56,176 bases of DNA from Bacteroidota bacterium (GCA_026391775.1 JAPLDK010000034.1:1-56176); one strand, 5' to 3'. Positions 43,908 to 52,574 are shown, counted from the stretch's first letter. Notes: generated by a model not told the origin, from the letters alone. Made by a program: numbers and translations.

Positions 43908-43972
43908 CAAAGGTCTATACCATTAGGACTTTAGATGTTATACTATTCCAGAAATAAGTTACATGATTCACA
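43908..43972 (-). promoter_or_regulatory. Operator-promoter S5 (upstream of the repeat kinase operon)
   Basis: Minus strand TGTGAATCATGTAAC starts at 43972, the second half-site TATAAC (one mismatch) occupies 43942-43937, and -7-like GACCTTTG occupies 43915-43908, each 21 bp apart. The kinase ATG is 32 bases beyond the -7 element. Faces away from S6. Confidence 0.8.
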
Positions 43973-44010
43973 CATTTGGTAAAACTTTACGCGCAGATCG
44001 CAGTAAAATG

Positions 44011-44075
44011 TGTGAATCATGTAACTTATTTATAAAGTTCTGTAACATCTTCATGGGGAAACGCCCATAAATTTG
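44011..44075 (+). promoter_or_regulatory. Operator-promoter S6 (upstream of the Mla-type operon)
   Basis: TGTGAATCATGTAAC starts at 44011, the second TGTAAC is at 44041-44046, and a perfect -7 element TAAATTTG is at 44068-44075. Intervals are 21 bp. The permease ATG is 23 bases downstream. S5 begins 38 bases to the left on the other strand, so the two operons are divergently controlled. Confidence 0.85.
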
Positions 44076-44098
44076 CAGGGTAACGATTAATTAACGAT

Positions 44099-44938
44099 AT
44101 GAAGAAGTTTCATCCTGTTATAAAAGTTAAAGGATTTGCTACAAAGCATTCGATTAAGCTCAGTGAAAAAACATTGGCAAAAAAAGAAGCGGCAGACAAC
44201 TTTTTAACTGACCTTGCTGATGTCATGTTATTTATAACACGGATCATCCGCGAAACTTTTTCTCCCAACTTTGAATTCAAAGAATTTTTTCGTCAGTGTT
44301 TTCAAATCGGATACAAGTCATTACCCCTTATTTCAATCACCGGATCCATTATGGGCCTGGTGCTTACTATTCAATCGCGCCCGGTGCTTGTTAATTTCGG
44401 AGCTGTAACCCTGCTTCCCGGCATGGTAGCAGTGTCTCTTATCAGGGAAATGGGCCCGGTTATAACAGCGCTGATATGCGCTGGAAAGATCGGTTCTGGA
44501 ATGGGAGCGGAATTAGGTTCAATGAAAGTGACCGAACAAATTGATGCAATGGAAGTATCCTCCACCAATCCAATGCGGTTTTTAGTGGTCACAAGAGTAT
44601 TGGCAGCAACGCTTATGATACCATTATTAATCCTGTATGCGGATGCACTTGGCATATTAGGAAGCTGGGCAGGGGCAAACCTTAAAGGCGACGTATCCTT
44701 TGTTTTGTTTTTCAACCAGGCATTCAGCCATGTTCATTTTATGGATTTATTTCCTGCTGTCATTAAATCCTTCTTCTTTGGAGCAGTAATTGGAGTAGTA
44801 GGATGCTATAAAGGATACAATGCCGGTCGCGGAACCGAAAGTGTAGGTGTTGCCGCCAATTCCGCTGTTGTACTGGCATCACTCCTGGTGATAATTGTAG
44901 ATATGATTGCCGTACAAATTACCGATATGCTGATATGA
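44099..44938 (+). CDS. mlaE: MlaE-family ABC permease for lipid transport
   Basis: Integral membrane permease of 279 residues. The conserved helix block is seen in FFRQCFQIGYKSLPLISITG, LIREMGPVITALICAGKIGSG, MGAELGSMKVTEQIDAMEV and the C-terminal GCYKGYNAGRGTESVG. MlaE works with MlaF and a MCE protein to move phospholipids across the periplasm, either to or from the outer membrane. First gene behind operator S6. Confidence 0.93.
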   Translation: MKKFHPVIKVKGFATKHSIKLSEKTLAKKEAADNFLTDLADVMLFITRIIRETFSPNFEFKEFFRQCFQIGYKSLPLISITGSIMGLVLTIQSRPVLVNFGAVTLLPGMVAVSLIREMGPVITALICAGKIGSGMGAELGSMKVTEQIDAMEVSSTNPMRFLVVTRVLAATLMIPLLILYADALGILGSWAGANLKGDVSFVLFFNQAFSHVHFMDLFPAVIKSFFFGAVIGVVGCYKGYNAGRGTESVGVAANSAVVLASLLVIIVDMIAVQITDMLI

Positions 44939-45690
44939 TGAACACAGATCAAATAAAAAGCAATGAGCCTGTTATTGAAATAAATGGCCTTAAGAAATCA
45001 TTTGGCCAACAAGAAGTATTAATCAATGTTTCCTTAAAGCTTTTTAATGGCGAAAACATAGCAGTACTTGGTAAATCAGGGATTGGCAAATCGGTTTTAA
45101 TTCAATGTATTGTGGGTCTATTAACTCCCGATGACGGAGCAATAATTGTGTTTGATAAAAATGTTGCTTCCTTAAACAGAAAAGAACTGGGTGAGTTGAG
45201 GCAGAAAATCGGTTTTCTTTTTCAAAGTGGCGCATTGTATGATTCCATGACGGTAAAACAGAACCTTGAATTTCCTTTGAGAAGAATAAAAAAGAACCTT
45301 ACTGAAAATGAAATTGAAGAGAAAGTAAATGAGGTACTGGAAAATGTAGGTTTGGCTGACGCATTGAATAAAATGCCCTCTCAACTTTCGGGCGGCATGC
45401 GGAAACGGATAAGTTTAGCGCGCACTATTGTTGTTGATCCGATGATAATGCTGTACGACGAACCCACAACAGGACTTGACCCTGTAACTTCCGATGAAAT
45501 CAGTTCCCTCATTATTGAAGTCCAGAAAAAATATAAAACTTCTTCTATCATAATAACACATGATATTAAATGTGCCCGTAACACGGCAAACCGTATTATC
45601 ATGCTAAGTGAAGGGGAAGTATATAAAGAAGGGAAAGTTGCGGACTTTAACAACTCAACTGATCCATTAATTGAATCATTCTTTAAATAA
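44935..45690 (+). CDS. mlaF: MlaF-type ABC ATPase
   Basis: The 251-residue ATPase energises lipid transport. Walker A is GKSGIGKS, the Q-loop lies in FLFQSGALYDSM, the signature is LSGGMRKR, Walker B is MIMLYDEPTTGLDP, and the switch histidine is in IITHD. The FQSGALYDSMTV sequence is typical of the Mla/Ttg2 group. The start overlaps the permease stop (ATGATG); 44938 is an equally possible start. Confidence 0.94.
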   Translation: MMNTDQIKSNEPVIEINGLKKSFGQQEVLINVSLKLFNGENIAVLGKSGIGKSVLIQCIVGLLTPDDGAIIVFDKNVASLNRKELGELRQKIGFLFQSGALYDSMTVKQNLEFPLRRIKKNLTENEIEEKVNEVLENVGLADALNKMPSQLSGGMRKRISLARTIVVDPMIMLYDEPTTGLDPVTSDEISSLIIEVQKKYKTSSIIITHDIKCARNTANRIIMLSEGEVYKEGKVADFNNSTDPLIESFFK

Positions 45691-45695
45691 AATAA

Positions 45696-46457
45696 ATGGA
45701 AACGCACACACAAAAATTTAAAATACGCCTGGGGCTTTTTATTGCCGGGGGCTTGGCACTTTTTGTATTTGCCATATTTATCATCGGAAAACAAAAACAT
45801 TTATTTAATCCTGTTTTTAAGCTTACCACGACTTTTTATAGTGTAAGTGGATTGCAGGTTGGGAATAATATCCGTTTCTCCGGAATTATTGTCGGTACCG
45901 TTGACAACATCAGTATTATTAACGATACAACCGTGAAAGTGGATTTGCTGATTAAAAAAGATGTTCAAAAGTTTATTCGAACAGACTGTGAAGTTGCCAT
46001 AGGTTCTGAAGGACTCATTGGCGACAAGTTTGTAAAAATTACGCAGGGAAGCTCGGATGCTCCCATGGTCAGGGAAGGGCAACGACTTGTATCAGCCGAG
46101 CCTGTCGAACTGGATGCCATCATGGCAAACCTGCAGATAACCTCTGAACAGCTTGCCGAGATTATGTTCAAAATCAATAGCGGGAACGGAACACTTGGCC
46201 GGTTAATCAATGATTCAACCATTGCAAACGACTTTGGCCAGACCATGGTGAATATAAAAACCAGCAGCAAAGGGTTTAGTGATAACATGGATGCAGCCAA
46301 ACATAATTTCCTTTTAAAAGGTTACTTCAACAAGAAGGCAGCAGCTGAAGCCCAAAAAAAACAAGACGCTGAAGACAAAAAAGCAGCAGAACAAAAGAAG
46401 AAAGAAAAAGAAGATAATAAAGCAGCCAAGCAAAAAGCAAAGGATTTAAAGAAATAA
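45696..46457 (+). CDS. mlaD: MlaD-type MCE domain protein
   Basis: The 253-residue protein has one N-terminal transmembrane helix (LGLFIAGGLALFVFAIFIIG) and one MCE domain (FYSVSGLQVGNNIRFSGIIV, then IGSEGLIGDKFVKI). A helical part follows and the C-terminal 50 residues are a Lys/Ala/Glu-rich charged tail (KKQDAEDKKAAEQKKKEKE). It should form the periplasmic ring that carries lipid. No mlaB, mlaC or mlaA gene follows. Five bases after mlaF. Confidence 0.9.
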   Translation: METHTQKFKIRLGLFIAGGLALFVFAIFIIGKQKHLFNPVFKLTTTFYSVSGLQVGNNIRFSGIIVGTVDNISIINDTTVKVDLLIKKDVQKFIRTDCEVAIGSEGLIGDKFVKITQGSSDAPMVREGQRLVSAEPVELDAIMANLQITSEQLAEIMFKINSGNGTLGRLINDSTIANDFGQTMVNIKTSSKGFSDNMDAAKHNFLLKGYFNKKAAAEAQKKQDAEDKKAAEQKKKEKEDNKAAKQKAKDLKK

Positions 46458-46609
46458 TTATTTCTTTAAATAAAGCCTATCGTATCAGGTTATCATGAAT
46501 GTCCTGATTTTTTTCCATGAGATCGCAAATGAAGAGGTGCAACGGTAAGGCTGGAGTTCCAATCGAAGCAATGAAACGGGATTGGCAGCTTTCCTTACAC
46601 TGCACCAAA

Positions 46610-46636
46610 AGAGGCTGCCCTTTTGAGACAGCCTCT
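46610..46636. terminator. Bidirectional terminator hairpin between mlaD and the ice-binding gene
   Basis: AGAGGCTG at 46610-46617 pairs with CAGCCTCT at 46629-46636 around an 11-base loop. A-rich sequence lies to the left and a T-rich stretch to the right, so it can serve both the plus-strand Mla operon and the minus-strand gene that ends at 46668. The rest of the 210-base gap shows nothing else. Confidence 0.75.
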
Positions 46637-46667
46637 ATCTTGGTCAAATCAAAACGAGAACAATTAT

Positions 46668-48293
46668 TTACTGTTGAGAGATCATTCTTCCTGATTGAAT
46701 TGTTTTGTTATTACCAATAATTTTGTAGAAATAAATCCCTGCAGGAAGATTAATTGCTTTAAGAGTGGTTAATTGCCTGGTGAGAGTTGCACTTATCACC
46801 TCTTCTCCCAAAATATTATACATTCTGAATTTTACATCCTTACCTTGCAATGCTTCATTTATTATAATGTTTATGGATGTAAGGAATGGATTCGGGTATA
46901 TTGTAACCGCTTCACTTGTGGTAGTAAGAGACGGAACGCTTACAGTTGAACAATTGGAAGGTATCATAGTAGCAACGGCATTAATTGCATCAGTCGTTAA
47001 AGCCCCTGTGGTTGTAAGCGCCCTGCCGTCAAGCAGAACTCCTGTATTTAATGCACCCAAAGCACCGTTGTTACAGATTATCGTTCCTCTGAAAACCGAG
47101 TAGTTATTTATGCTCACTGCGCCTTCAATCTTCCAGTACACATTTTTTGACTGCGTTCCGTTAATCAGCTTTACTATTGAATAGGTGCTTGTTGAAAGGG
47201 CGCCGTTTATCTTTATAACAAATACAGCATCTGCATAACCCTGGGCATTGAGGAAAAGCGTATCTGTAAACACTGTTGCAGCATTCAAAAGGTAGGTATG
47301 CGGAGTAAGAACCAGGCTGTTCCCAAATTGGGCAGGATAGAGCAGCTCAATATCATATGGCAGTGTGTTCAGATAAGTATACACATTAGCCAAATCGGCT
47401 GCACATTGTGCCGTAAAAACATCAGGAATGGGGTGAATGGTACCTGTTACTAAAAGCGGATCGAAACCGGTGGTTAAACCGACATTCGTCCCAATATCAC
47501 CCGTAACATACGTTATTCCAGTGTTTGAAACCGCACCGTCAGAAGAAAATAATGCATAACATGCTGTAGAAGCAAGTACAGGAGGCATTGGTCCTGTGAG
47601 AACCGGGCTTCCGCAACCAATAGGTGTATATGCCAGCACCCCGTCAACAGTAACAGCTCCTGTAGTAGAAAGCGCTCTGCCTTCGAGGGTGTCGCCAATG
47701 TTCATATTAATTGCCGCATTGTTCGCAATAACAGTTCCCCTCATTGTAGTTCCTGTGGCCATACTTACAAGGCCTTCCACTTTCCAGAATACATTACATG
47801 CCAATGCTCCATTAATCAATTTGATTTTTGAATTAGCGGCTGTGGAAAATGATCCCTGAATCTGAAAAATAAATACTGCATTCGCGTCTCCCTGTGCATC
47901 TAAAGTAAGATCTGAATTTAAGGATGCCGCTCCGGATATGGAGTACACACCTGCATTAAGGATCTGCCCGTTGCCAAGCAAAGCCGCAGGAAAGAAAGTC
48001 GGAACGGCACTGTTCAGCAGATTATAGGCAATCAGCAGATCTGCTGCACATTGTGCACTTGCACCATCATTGTCATGCATCACACCGTCAACATTCCCGA
48101 ACCCGGTGCTGGAACCGCTGTTTGTGCCAACATTACCGGTAAGATGGGAAAATCCAGTATTGCTTACTGCCCCAATGGTAGAAAAGAGAACGAATCCGGC
48201 GGCAGTTCCCAAAGGAGGAGCCTGTGCAAAATTCAGAATAGGCACAATGAGTAGTAAAACTACTCTTATTGCATTGAGTAATTGCTTTTTCAT
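46668..48293 (-). CDS. Tandem DUF3494 (ice-binding-like) protein with type IX sorting tail
   Basis: Secreted protein of 541 residues. After a signal peptide ending near NFAQ come two DUF3494 domains, residues about 27-225 and 245-440. Each has the beginning FxLFSxxGAVSNTG followed by G(N/D)(V/I)GTN, the middle (A)QCAADL and the later GRALxTTGAxTxD, as in ice-binding beta-solenoids. The last 80 residues, starting YPNPFLTSINI and ending GIYFYKIIGNNKTIQSG, are a type IX secretion C-terminal signal for export and surface attachment. Ice binding is not proven; adhesion is equally possible. Expressed from operator S7. Confidence 0.88.
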   Translation of the reverse strand: MKKQLLNAIRVVLLLIVPILNFAQAPPLGTAAGFVLFSTIGAVSNTGFSHLTGNVGTNSGSSTGFGNVDGVMHDNDGASAQCAADLLIAYNLLNSAVPTFFPAALLGNGQILNAGVYSISGAASLNSDLTLDAQGDANAVFIFQIQGSFSTAANSKIKLINGALACNVFWKVEGLVSMATGTTMRGTVIANNAAINMNIGDTLEGRALSTTGAVTVDGVLAYTPIGCGSPVLTGPMPPVLASTACYALFSSDGAVSNTGITYVTGDIGTNVGLTTGFDPLLVTGTIHPIPDVFTAQCAADLANVYTYLNTLPYDIELLYPAQFGNSLVLTPHTYLLNAATVFTDTLFLNAQGYADAVFVIKINGALSTSTYSIVKLINGTQSKNVYWKIEGAVSINNYSVFRGTIICNNGALGALNTGVLLDGRALTTTGALTTDAINAVATMIPSNCSTVSVPSLTTTSEAVTIYPNPFLTSINIIINEALQGKDVKFRMYNILGEEVISATLTRQLTTLKAINLPAGIYFYKIIGNNKTIQSGRMISQQ

Positions 48294-48331
48294 TTTGTTT
48301 GATTTAAAATAGTAAGAGAATTCTTACAATA

Positions 48332-48396
48332 CAAAGGTGAGTCCTTAACTTCCTGTATGTGTTACACAATTGCAGAAAAGAGTTACATGATTCACG
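48332..48396 (-). promoter_or_regulatory. Operator-promoter S7 (upstream of the DUF3494 gene)
   Basis: Minus strand CGTGAATCATGTAAC starts at 48396, the second TGTAAC occupies 48366-48361, and -7-like CACCTTTG occupies 48339-48332, each 21 bp apart. The DUF3494 ATG is 38 bases further on. Confidence 0.82.
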
Positions 48397-48418
48397 CCTT
48401 TTGAAGAAAATCCAAATT

Positions 48419-48853
48419 ATGAAGGCAAAAACCCTCAAAGACGAAAATGTTTCGCTACAGGAAAAATTACTGTTCAAATCGGGGAGTGATGCGGTTAATC
48501 CCCAGGGGAAAGAGGCGCTCAAATCGCTTGCCAAGGTTCTGAACAATACCAAGGATATCACTGTGATGATTGAAGGCCTTACCGATAAGGTCCCTATAAA
48601 AACAAAACAGTTTGCAGACAATTGGCATCTCAGTACTGCAAGAGCTACAACCGAAATCAATCTTACGGTGACCCTGGTTGAAACCTCGGCTAAAAATACT
48701 CCCCTGGCTGTAATCAATATGCCGGAAATGAAGAATGAACAGGAATTGTTCCACTATGGTGAGGCATATGATACTGGCCTCAGGATTAGCACGTGTTACG
48801 AACGTAGCGGAGAAAACCTGGGAAAATTTTTAGTTAAAAATGTATTCAGGTAG
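48419..48853 (+). pseudogene. Truncated or degenerate OmpA-like protein
   Basis: The ATG at 48419 (MKAKTLKDENVSLQEKLLF) gives 144 residues. Residues about 15-80 match the OmpA/MotB peptidoglycan-binding domain of a larger family (LLFKSGSDAVNPQGKEALKS, VMIEGLTDKVPIKTKQFADN, HLSTARATT). After that the expected segment with the conserved ASGR and NRRTEI patterns is absent, and an unrelated sequence of about 60 residues runs to the stop. It may be the front of a broken gene fused to non-homologous DNA. An upstream frame from 48359 would run through operator S7 and is rejected. Confidence 0.6.
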
Positions 48854-48949
48854 AATTTTCCCGGTAAGTTTATTCACAGATCAATCCCGGATATAATCGA
48901 AATGGTTCTGTTCATAATCATGACTTTATTATCCAATCAAATGTAAAGG

Positions 48950-49759
48950 TCAATCCTTCCACTGCTTCAGATGGGACTGAATGTATTCGATGACTTTCTG
49001 ATGCTCCTCTTTCCCCGGACCAGTGACTGTTATGGGCTTACCGAAATCTATATGGATAGGTTTCTGGCGGTAGATTGGTCCAAGATATTTAGTGTACCTG
49101 CCATTACCCCAGAAATCGGTTTTTATTGCAACAGGAATTACCGGAACGCCTGCATGGGCTGCCAGTTTTACCCCAATTGAATTGAACTCCCCGGGATTGA
49201 ATTGAGTTCTGCGTGTATGCTGAGGGAAAACTATTACCGAGATTCCCTGGGATATTCTCTTCAATCCCTCTTCCATCACTATCCTGAAATCTTCCCGCGG
49301 ATTGCTCCGGCTTAACACGATTGGATTGCGCGTACGCATCACGGCGCCAAAAATCACATGGCTGACCAGGGCATCTTTAACAATAAATGTGACATCCTTC
49401 AAGGGTTGTATAAGACCTGGAAAGATCATGGTTTCAAGCGTACTCATATGGTTGCTGATGAATACCACAGGCCCCTTGCTGTTCCTGATATTTTCCAACC
49501 CGTTTATCTGGAAACGTCCACCGCAACCCTCGATAAGATTGAAGACATCCTGGGAGGAGGACACCCAATAGTCGGTATTATAATGCCCCTTCATCGCAGC
49601 GCTGCGGGTCAACAAACAAAGACCAACGTAATGACTCATGAAATAGATCCGGGTATTGAATGTTAGACGGTCAAACAGAAAACGAGGCGTATCCCCGGGA
49701 GTACTATAACCGTCGCGGGTCAACAAAAATTGAGTTATTTTATCGTTTTTTTCTTTCAT
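48950..49759 (-). CDS. PlsC-like lysophospholipid acyltransferase with variant motifs
   Basis: The 269-residue protein, starting at the ATG at 49759 (MKEKNDKITQF), resembles 1-acylglycerol-3-phosphate acyltransferases. The catalytic HxxxxD motif is present as NHMSTLE, with Glu in place of Asp. The substrate motif usually written FPEGTR is here VFPQHTRR. The helical block VVFISNHMSTLETMIFPG and GVPVIPVAIKTD follow the family. It could be a diverged acyltransferase with another acceptor. Stands apart on the minus strand before the TPR kinase. Confidence 0.78.
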   Translation of the reverse strand: MKEKNDKITQFLLTRDGYSTPGDTPRFLFDRLTFNTRIYFMSHYVGLCLLTRSAAMKGHYNTDYWVSSSQDVFNLIEGCGGRFQINGLENIRNSKGPVVFISNHMSTLETMIFPGLIQPLKDVTFIVKDALVSHVIFGAVMRTRNPIVLSRSNPREDFRIVMEEGLKRISQGISVIVFPQHTRRTQFNPGEFNSIGVKLAAHAGVPVIPVAIKTDFWGNGRYTKYLGPIYRQKPIHIDFGKPITVTGPGKEEHQKVIEYIQSHLKQWKD

Positions 49760-49794
49760 CACAGAGGCAGAAAATAACACTTAGTTGGAGACAA

Positions 49795-51819
49795 TCATCC
49801 TGACATTTTACATTTTGCCATCACGTCTGGGTACTGACCCGTATTGTCCGGCAGGGTAAAATGAAACGTACTACCTTGATCTTCTTTGCTTTCTGCCCAA
49901 ATATCACCCTTGTGTTTTTCAACGAACTCCTTACAGATAATCAAACCCAAACCAGTGCTTGGCTCGCCTTCTGTTCCTTTACGGCTATTTTGTTTTTCAA
50001 GCAGGAATATTGAATTCAATATTTCCTGATTCATGCCAATTCCGGAATCCTGAATAGCTATTTCAACGTATTTTTCACCAGAATATTTAGCTGAAAGTTT
50101 AATCTTTCCCCCTCTGTTTGTATATTTCACAGCGTTAGAGATGAGGTTCCGTATTAATGTTTGAAGCATATTCCTGTCAGCACAAACTTCTAACCCATCC
50201 GGAATATCACTAATTATTTCAATCTCCTTGTTCAGGGCTTGTTCCTTAATTAAATCCAAAACATCATTCACAATGGGCTGAAGTTGAACCGATGCAGGAT
50301 TAAAATGAATTACACCCCTTTCCAACCTTGACCATTGAAGTAGGTTTTCGAGCAGGCGGAAAAGGTTTTTGGCAGAATTTCGCATACTAAAGACAATCTT
50401 CTGAATCTCCTCCCTTGTCAGGTTGGGTAATTCATCGGCCAATATTTCAGTAAATCCCAAAAAGGTGTTGAATGGACTGCGTAGGTCGTGGGAAATAATG
50501 GAAAAAAATTTATCCTTGGAAGAATTTACTTCTGATATCACCTTATTCTTTTCTTCAAGCTGCCTGTTCGCTTTTCTTTTTGATATGTATAACACCAAAA
50601 ACAGTCCCAAAATAAGTAAAATGATCAGTGTGACAGCGAATAATAAATAGCTAAGACGGGCATTATTTTTTATTTCAAGTTCCTGGATCACTATTTGTTT
50701 GTCCCTTAAATCAATTTCCCGGTTTTTCTCAATATTCATAATTTGAAGACTGTTATCGCGGGAGTATACAGAATCTTTATTCTCAGTGTATTTCTTAAAA
50801 AACTTTAGCGCATTTTTATTATCTTCCAATTGTTCATAAACCTGTGAAAGCAGGTAAGACGACTCTGAAACTGATGATAAATCATTGATTTTGTTAAATA
50901 GTTTGAAAGCTATAGCAAGGTGTTTTGCTGCGCAATACAGATTTGCATTTTTATTGTCCTTGTAGAAATAACAAGTATTCCCGGAATTCAGGGTTTCACT
51001 TGCGACCATTAAATATATTTCCCCGATAATCCTGTTCAGAAGTGCCAGACTATAAGTATTGTTTATCTCTTCACTGATTTTTAATCCTGCAAAGCCGTCT
51101 TGAAGAGCTTCGCAGTAATTTTTCATTTTCATTTTATTCTTTGAAATATTCGATAAATCAATCGCGATGGAAGTCTTATTATTGACCTTGGTATGAACTT
51201 TCAACACTTTATAGTAATATTCATTCGCTTTGGTGAAATCACCCTGTTTGGCATAACATATACCCAGGTTCGCATAATTATTCGCAAGACCATTCGTGTT
51301 ATTGAGTTGAATATTGATTTTTTCTGATTTGGTAAGAGCTTCTAAGGATTTCCTATACTCCTTCTGGAAAATATACAACCAGCCTATATTATTTAAAGCA
51401 TTGGCGATCCTTTTATTATCACCGATCTCTGTAAACTTAGACAGTGATTTCATATAGCAGTCAAATGCCCTTGGGTAATTTGATTTGATTGCCCAGTTTG
51501 CCCCCAGGCTATTGTATGCCAAGGCAATACCTTTCTTCCATCCCAGTGTTTTTGATAGCGTCAACGCTTTTTCTCCATAACTGATGCCCAAGTCCGTATC
51601 AAACCCGAAATACTCAAATGACAGTCTCGCCAGCAGGTTGACTTTATTCGTATCTTCAACCGAATTTTGTAAACTGGATTTAAGCGAATCAATAAGTCCG
51701 GCACCCTGCTTTTGAGTAAAAGAATTGCCCGATAAGAGCAATAAAAAACATATAAGGATTGGATTTTTAAAACCAAATAATAAATCCGAAATTAAAAACC
51801 TCCTGAAACCCTTTGTCAT
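49795..51819 (-). CDS. TPR-containing sensor histidine kinase
   Basis: The 674-residue protein begins at the ATG at 51819, since a longer frame has no good start context. It has a signal-anchor segment, five to six TPR repeats (for example ALNNIGWLYIFQKEYRKSLE, ANNYANLGICYAKQGDFTKA), one transmembrane helix (LLFAVTLIILLILGLFLVLY), then HisKA FSIISHDLRSPFNTFLGF and a HATPase domain (NLISNAVKYTNRGG, STGLGLIICKEFVEKH). This is a common Bacteroidota sensor layout with a periplasmic TPR domain. No response regulator is adjacent. Confidence 0.9.
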   Translation of the reverse strand: MTKGFRRFLISDLLFGFKNPILICFLLLLSGNSFTQKQGAGLIDSLKSSLQNSVEDTNKVNLLARLSFEYFGFDTDLGISYGEKALTLSKTLGWKKGIALAYNSLGANWAIKSNYPRAFDCYMKSLSKFTEIGDNKRIANALNNIGWLYIFQKEYRKSLEALTKSEKINIQLNNTNGLANNYANLGICYAKQGDFTKANEYYYKVLKVHTKVNNKTSIAIDLSNISKNKMKMKNYCEALQDGFAGLKISEEINNTYSLALLNRIIGEIYLMVASETLNSGNTCYFYKDNKNANLYCAAKHLAIAFKLFNKINDLSSVSESSYLLSQVYEQLEDNKNALKFFKKYTENKDSVYSRDNSLQIMNIEKNREIDLRDKQIVIQELEIKNNARLSYLLFAVTLIILLILGLFLVLYISKRKANRQLEEKNKVISEVNSSKDKFFSIISHDLRSPFNTFLGFTEILADELPNLTREEIQKIVFSMRNSAKNLFRLLENLLQWSRLERGVIHFNPASVQLQPIVNDVLDLIKEQALNKEIEIISDIPDGLEVCADRNMLQTLIRNLISNAVKYTNRGGKIKLSAKYSGEKYVEIAIQDSGIGMNQEILNSIFLLEKQNSRKGTEGEPSTGLGLIICKEFVEKHKGDIWAESKEDQGSTFHFTLPDNTGQYPDVMAKCKMSG

Positions 51820-52004
51820 ATAGTGTGTATGATGTAAAAGCCAAACAAAGCGACACAGTAAAGTCTGAACTTGTTCCATTTATACAAATATAAGCTTTCT
51901 TTTTCAGACTTTATCTTTCCTGATAAACCAAAGGAAACAATCATAAACCAGGAAAAAAAATTCATGTTACTGCAATAAAACCCATTACATCCGTCTACAA
52001 CATC

Positions 52005-52574
52005 ATGGAAAAGGAACTTCAGAAGAAGTCTTTGGACAGGTTTTTCCGGTTTGAATACCAGAAGCTGGTCAATTATATCAGGAAGAATCTTGAAGATCGT
52101 TTTTTTGAGGCTTCGCCGGAAGACATCGTACAGGACGTCATGCTGGGGTTGATCGACAAGCTTGATCTTGATGCGCAGATAGGCAACATTACCGCTTATA
52201 TCTACAGGTCGGTAAAGAACAGGATCATCGATTCCCGGAAGAAAAAGCAAAGAACTGTATCGATAGAGGACTTCACGGATAAAAAAAACGGGAATTATTT
52301 ACTTAATACGGTATCAAATGAAACAGTAGCCGAAGAAACGGATTATTCAAACATAGAGCCGGAATTGCTTCAGCAGGCCATCTCGCAACTAAGGCCAGAT
52401 GAACAGGCAATAATTATCGCGACAGAGTTTGAAAATCAAACCTATGAAGAACTTGCCGGGGAATGGGATGTTCCCCTGGGCACACTGCTGTCGCGCAAAC
52501 ACAGGGCTCTTTCAAAATTGCATAAACTATTATTAAACAATAAAAACGAAAATTATGGAGACAACAGAAAATAA
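52005..52574 (+). CDS. ECF-type RNA polymerase sigma factor
   Basis: Sigma-70 family factor of 189 residues. Region 2 includes FEYQKLVNYIRKNLEDRFFE and SPEDIVQDVMLGLIDKL, with GNITAYIYRSVKNRIID at its end; region 4 includes LRPDEQAIIIATEFENQTYE and GVPLGTLLSRKHRALSK-type recognition helices (here DVPLGTLLSRKHRALSKLH). It directs transcription in response to a signal; the target is unknown. It overlaps the next gene by 20 bases, so the partner is co-translated. Confidence 0.9.
   Translation: MEKELQKKSLDRFFRFEYQKLVNYIRKNLEDRFFEASPEDIVQDVMLGLIDKLDLDAQIGNITAYIYRSVKNRIIDSRKKKQRTVSIEDFTDKKNGNYLLNTVSNETVAEETDYSNIEPELLQQAISQLRPDEQAIIIATEFENQTYEELAGEWDVPLGTLLSRKHRALSKLHKLLLNNKNENYGDNRK

Noticed and set aside
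46517-46720. Small plus-strand frame after mlaD
   Set aside because: It crosses the terminator hairpin at 46610-46636 and runs into the antisense end of the DUF3494 gene; no recognisable protein.
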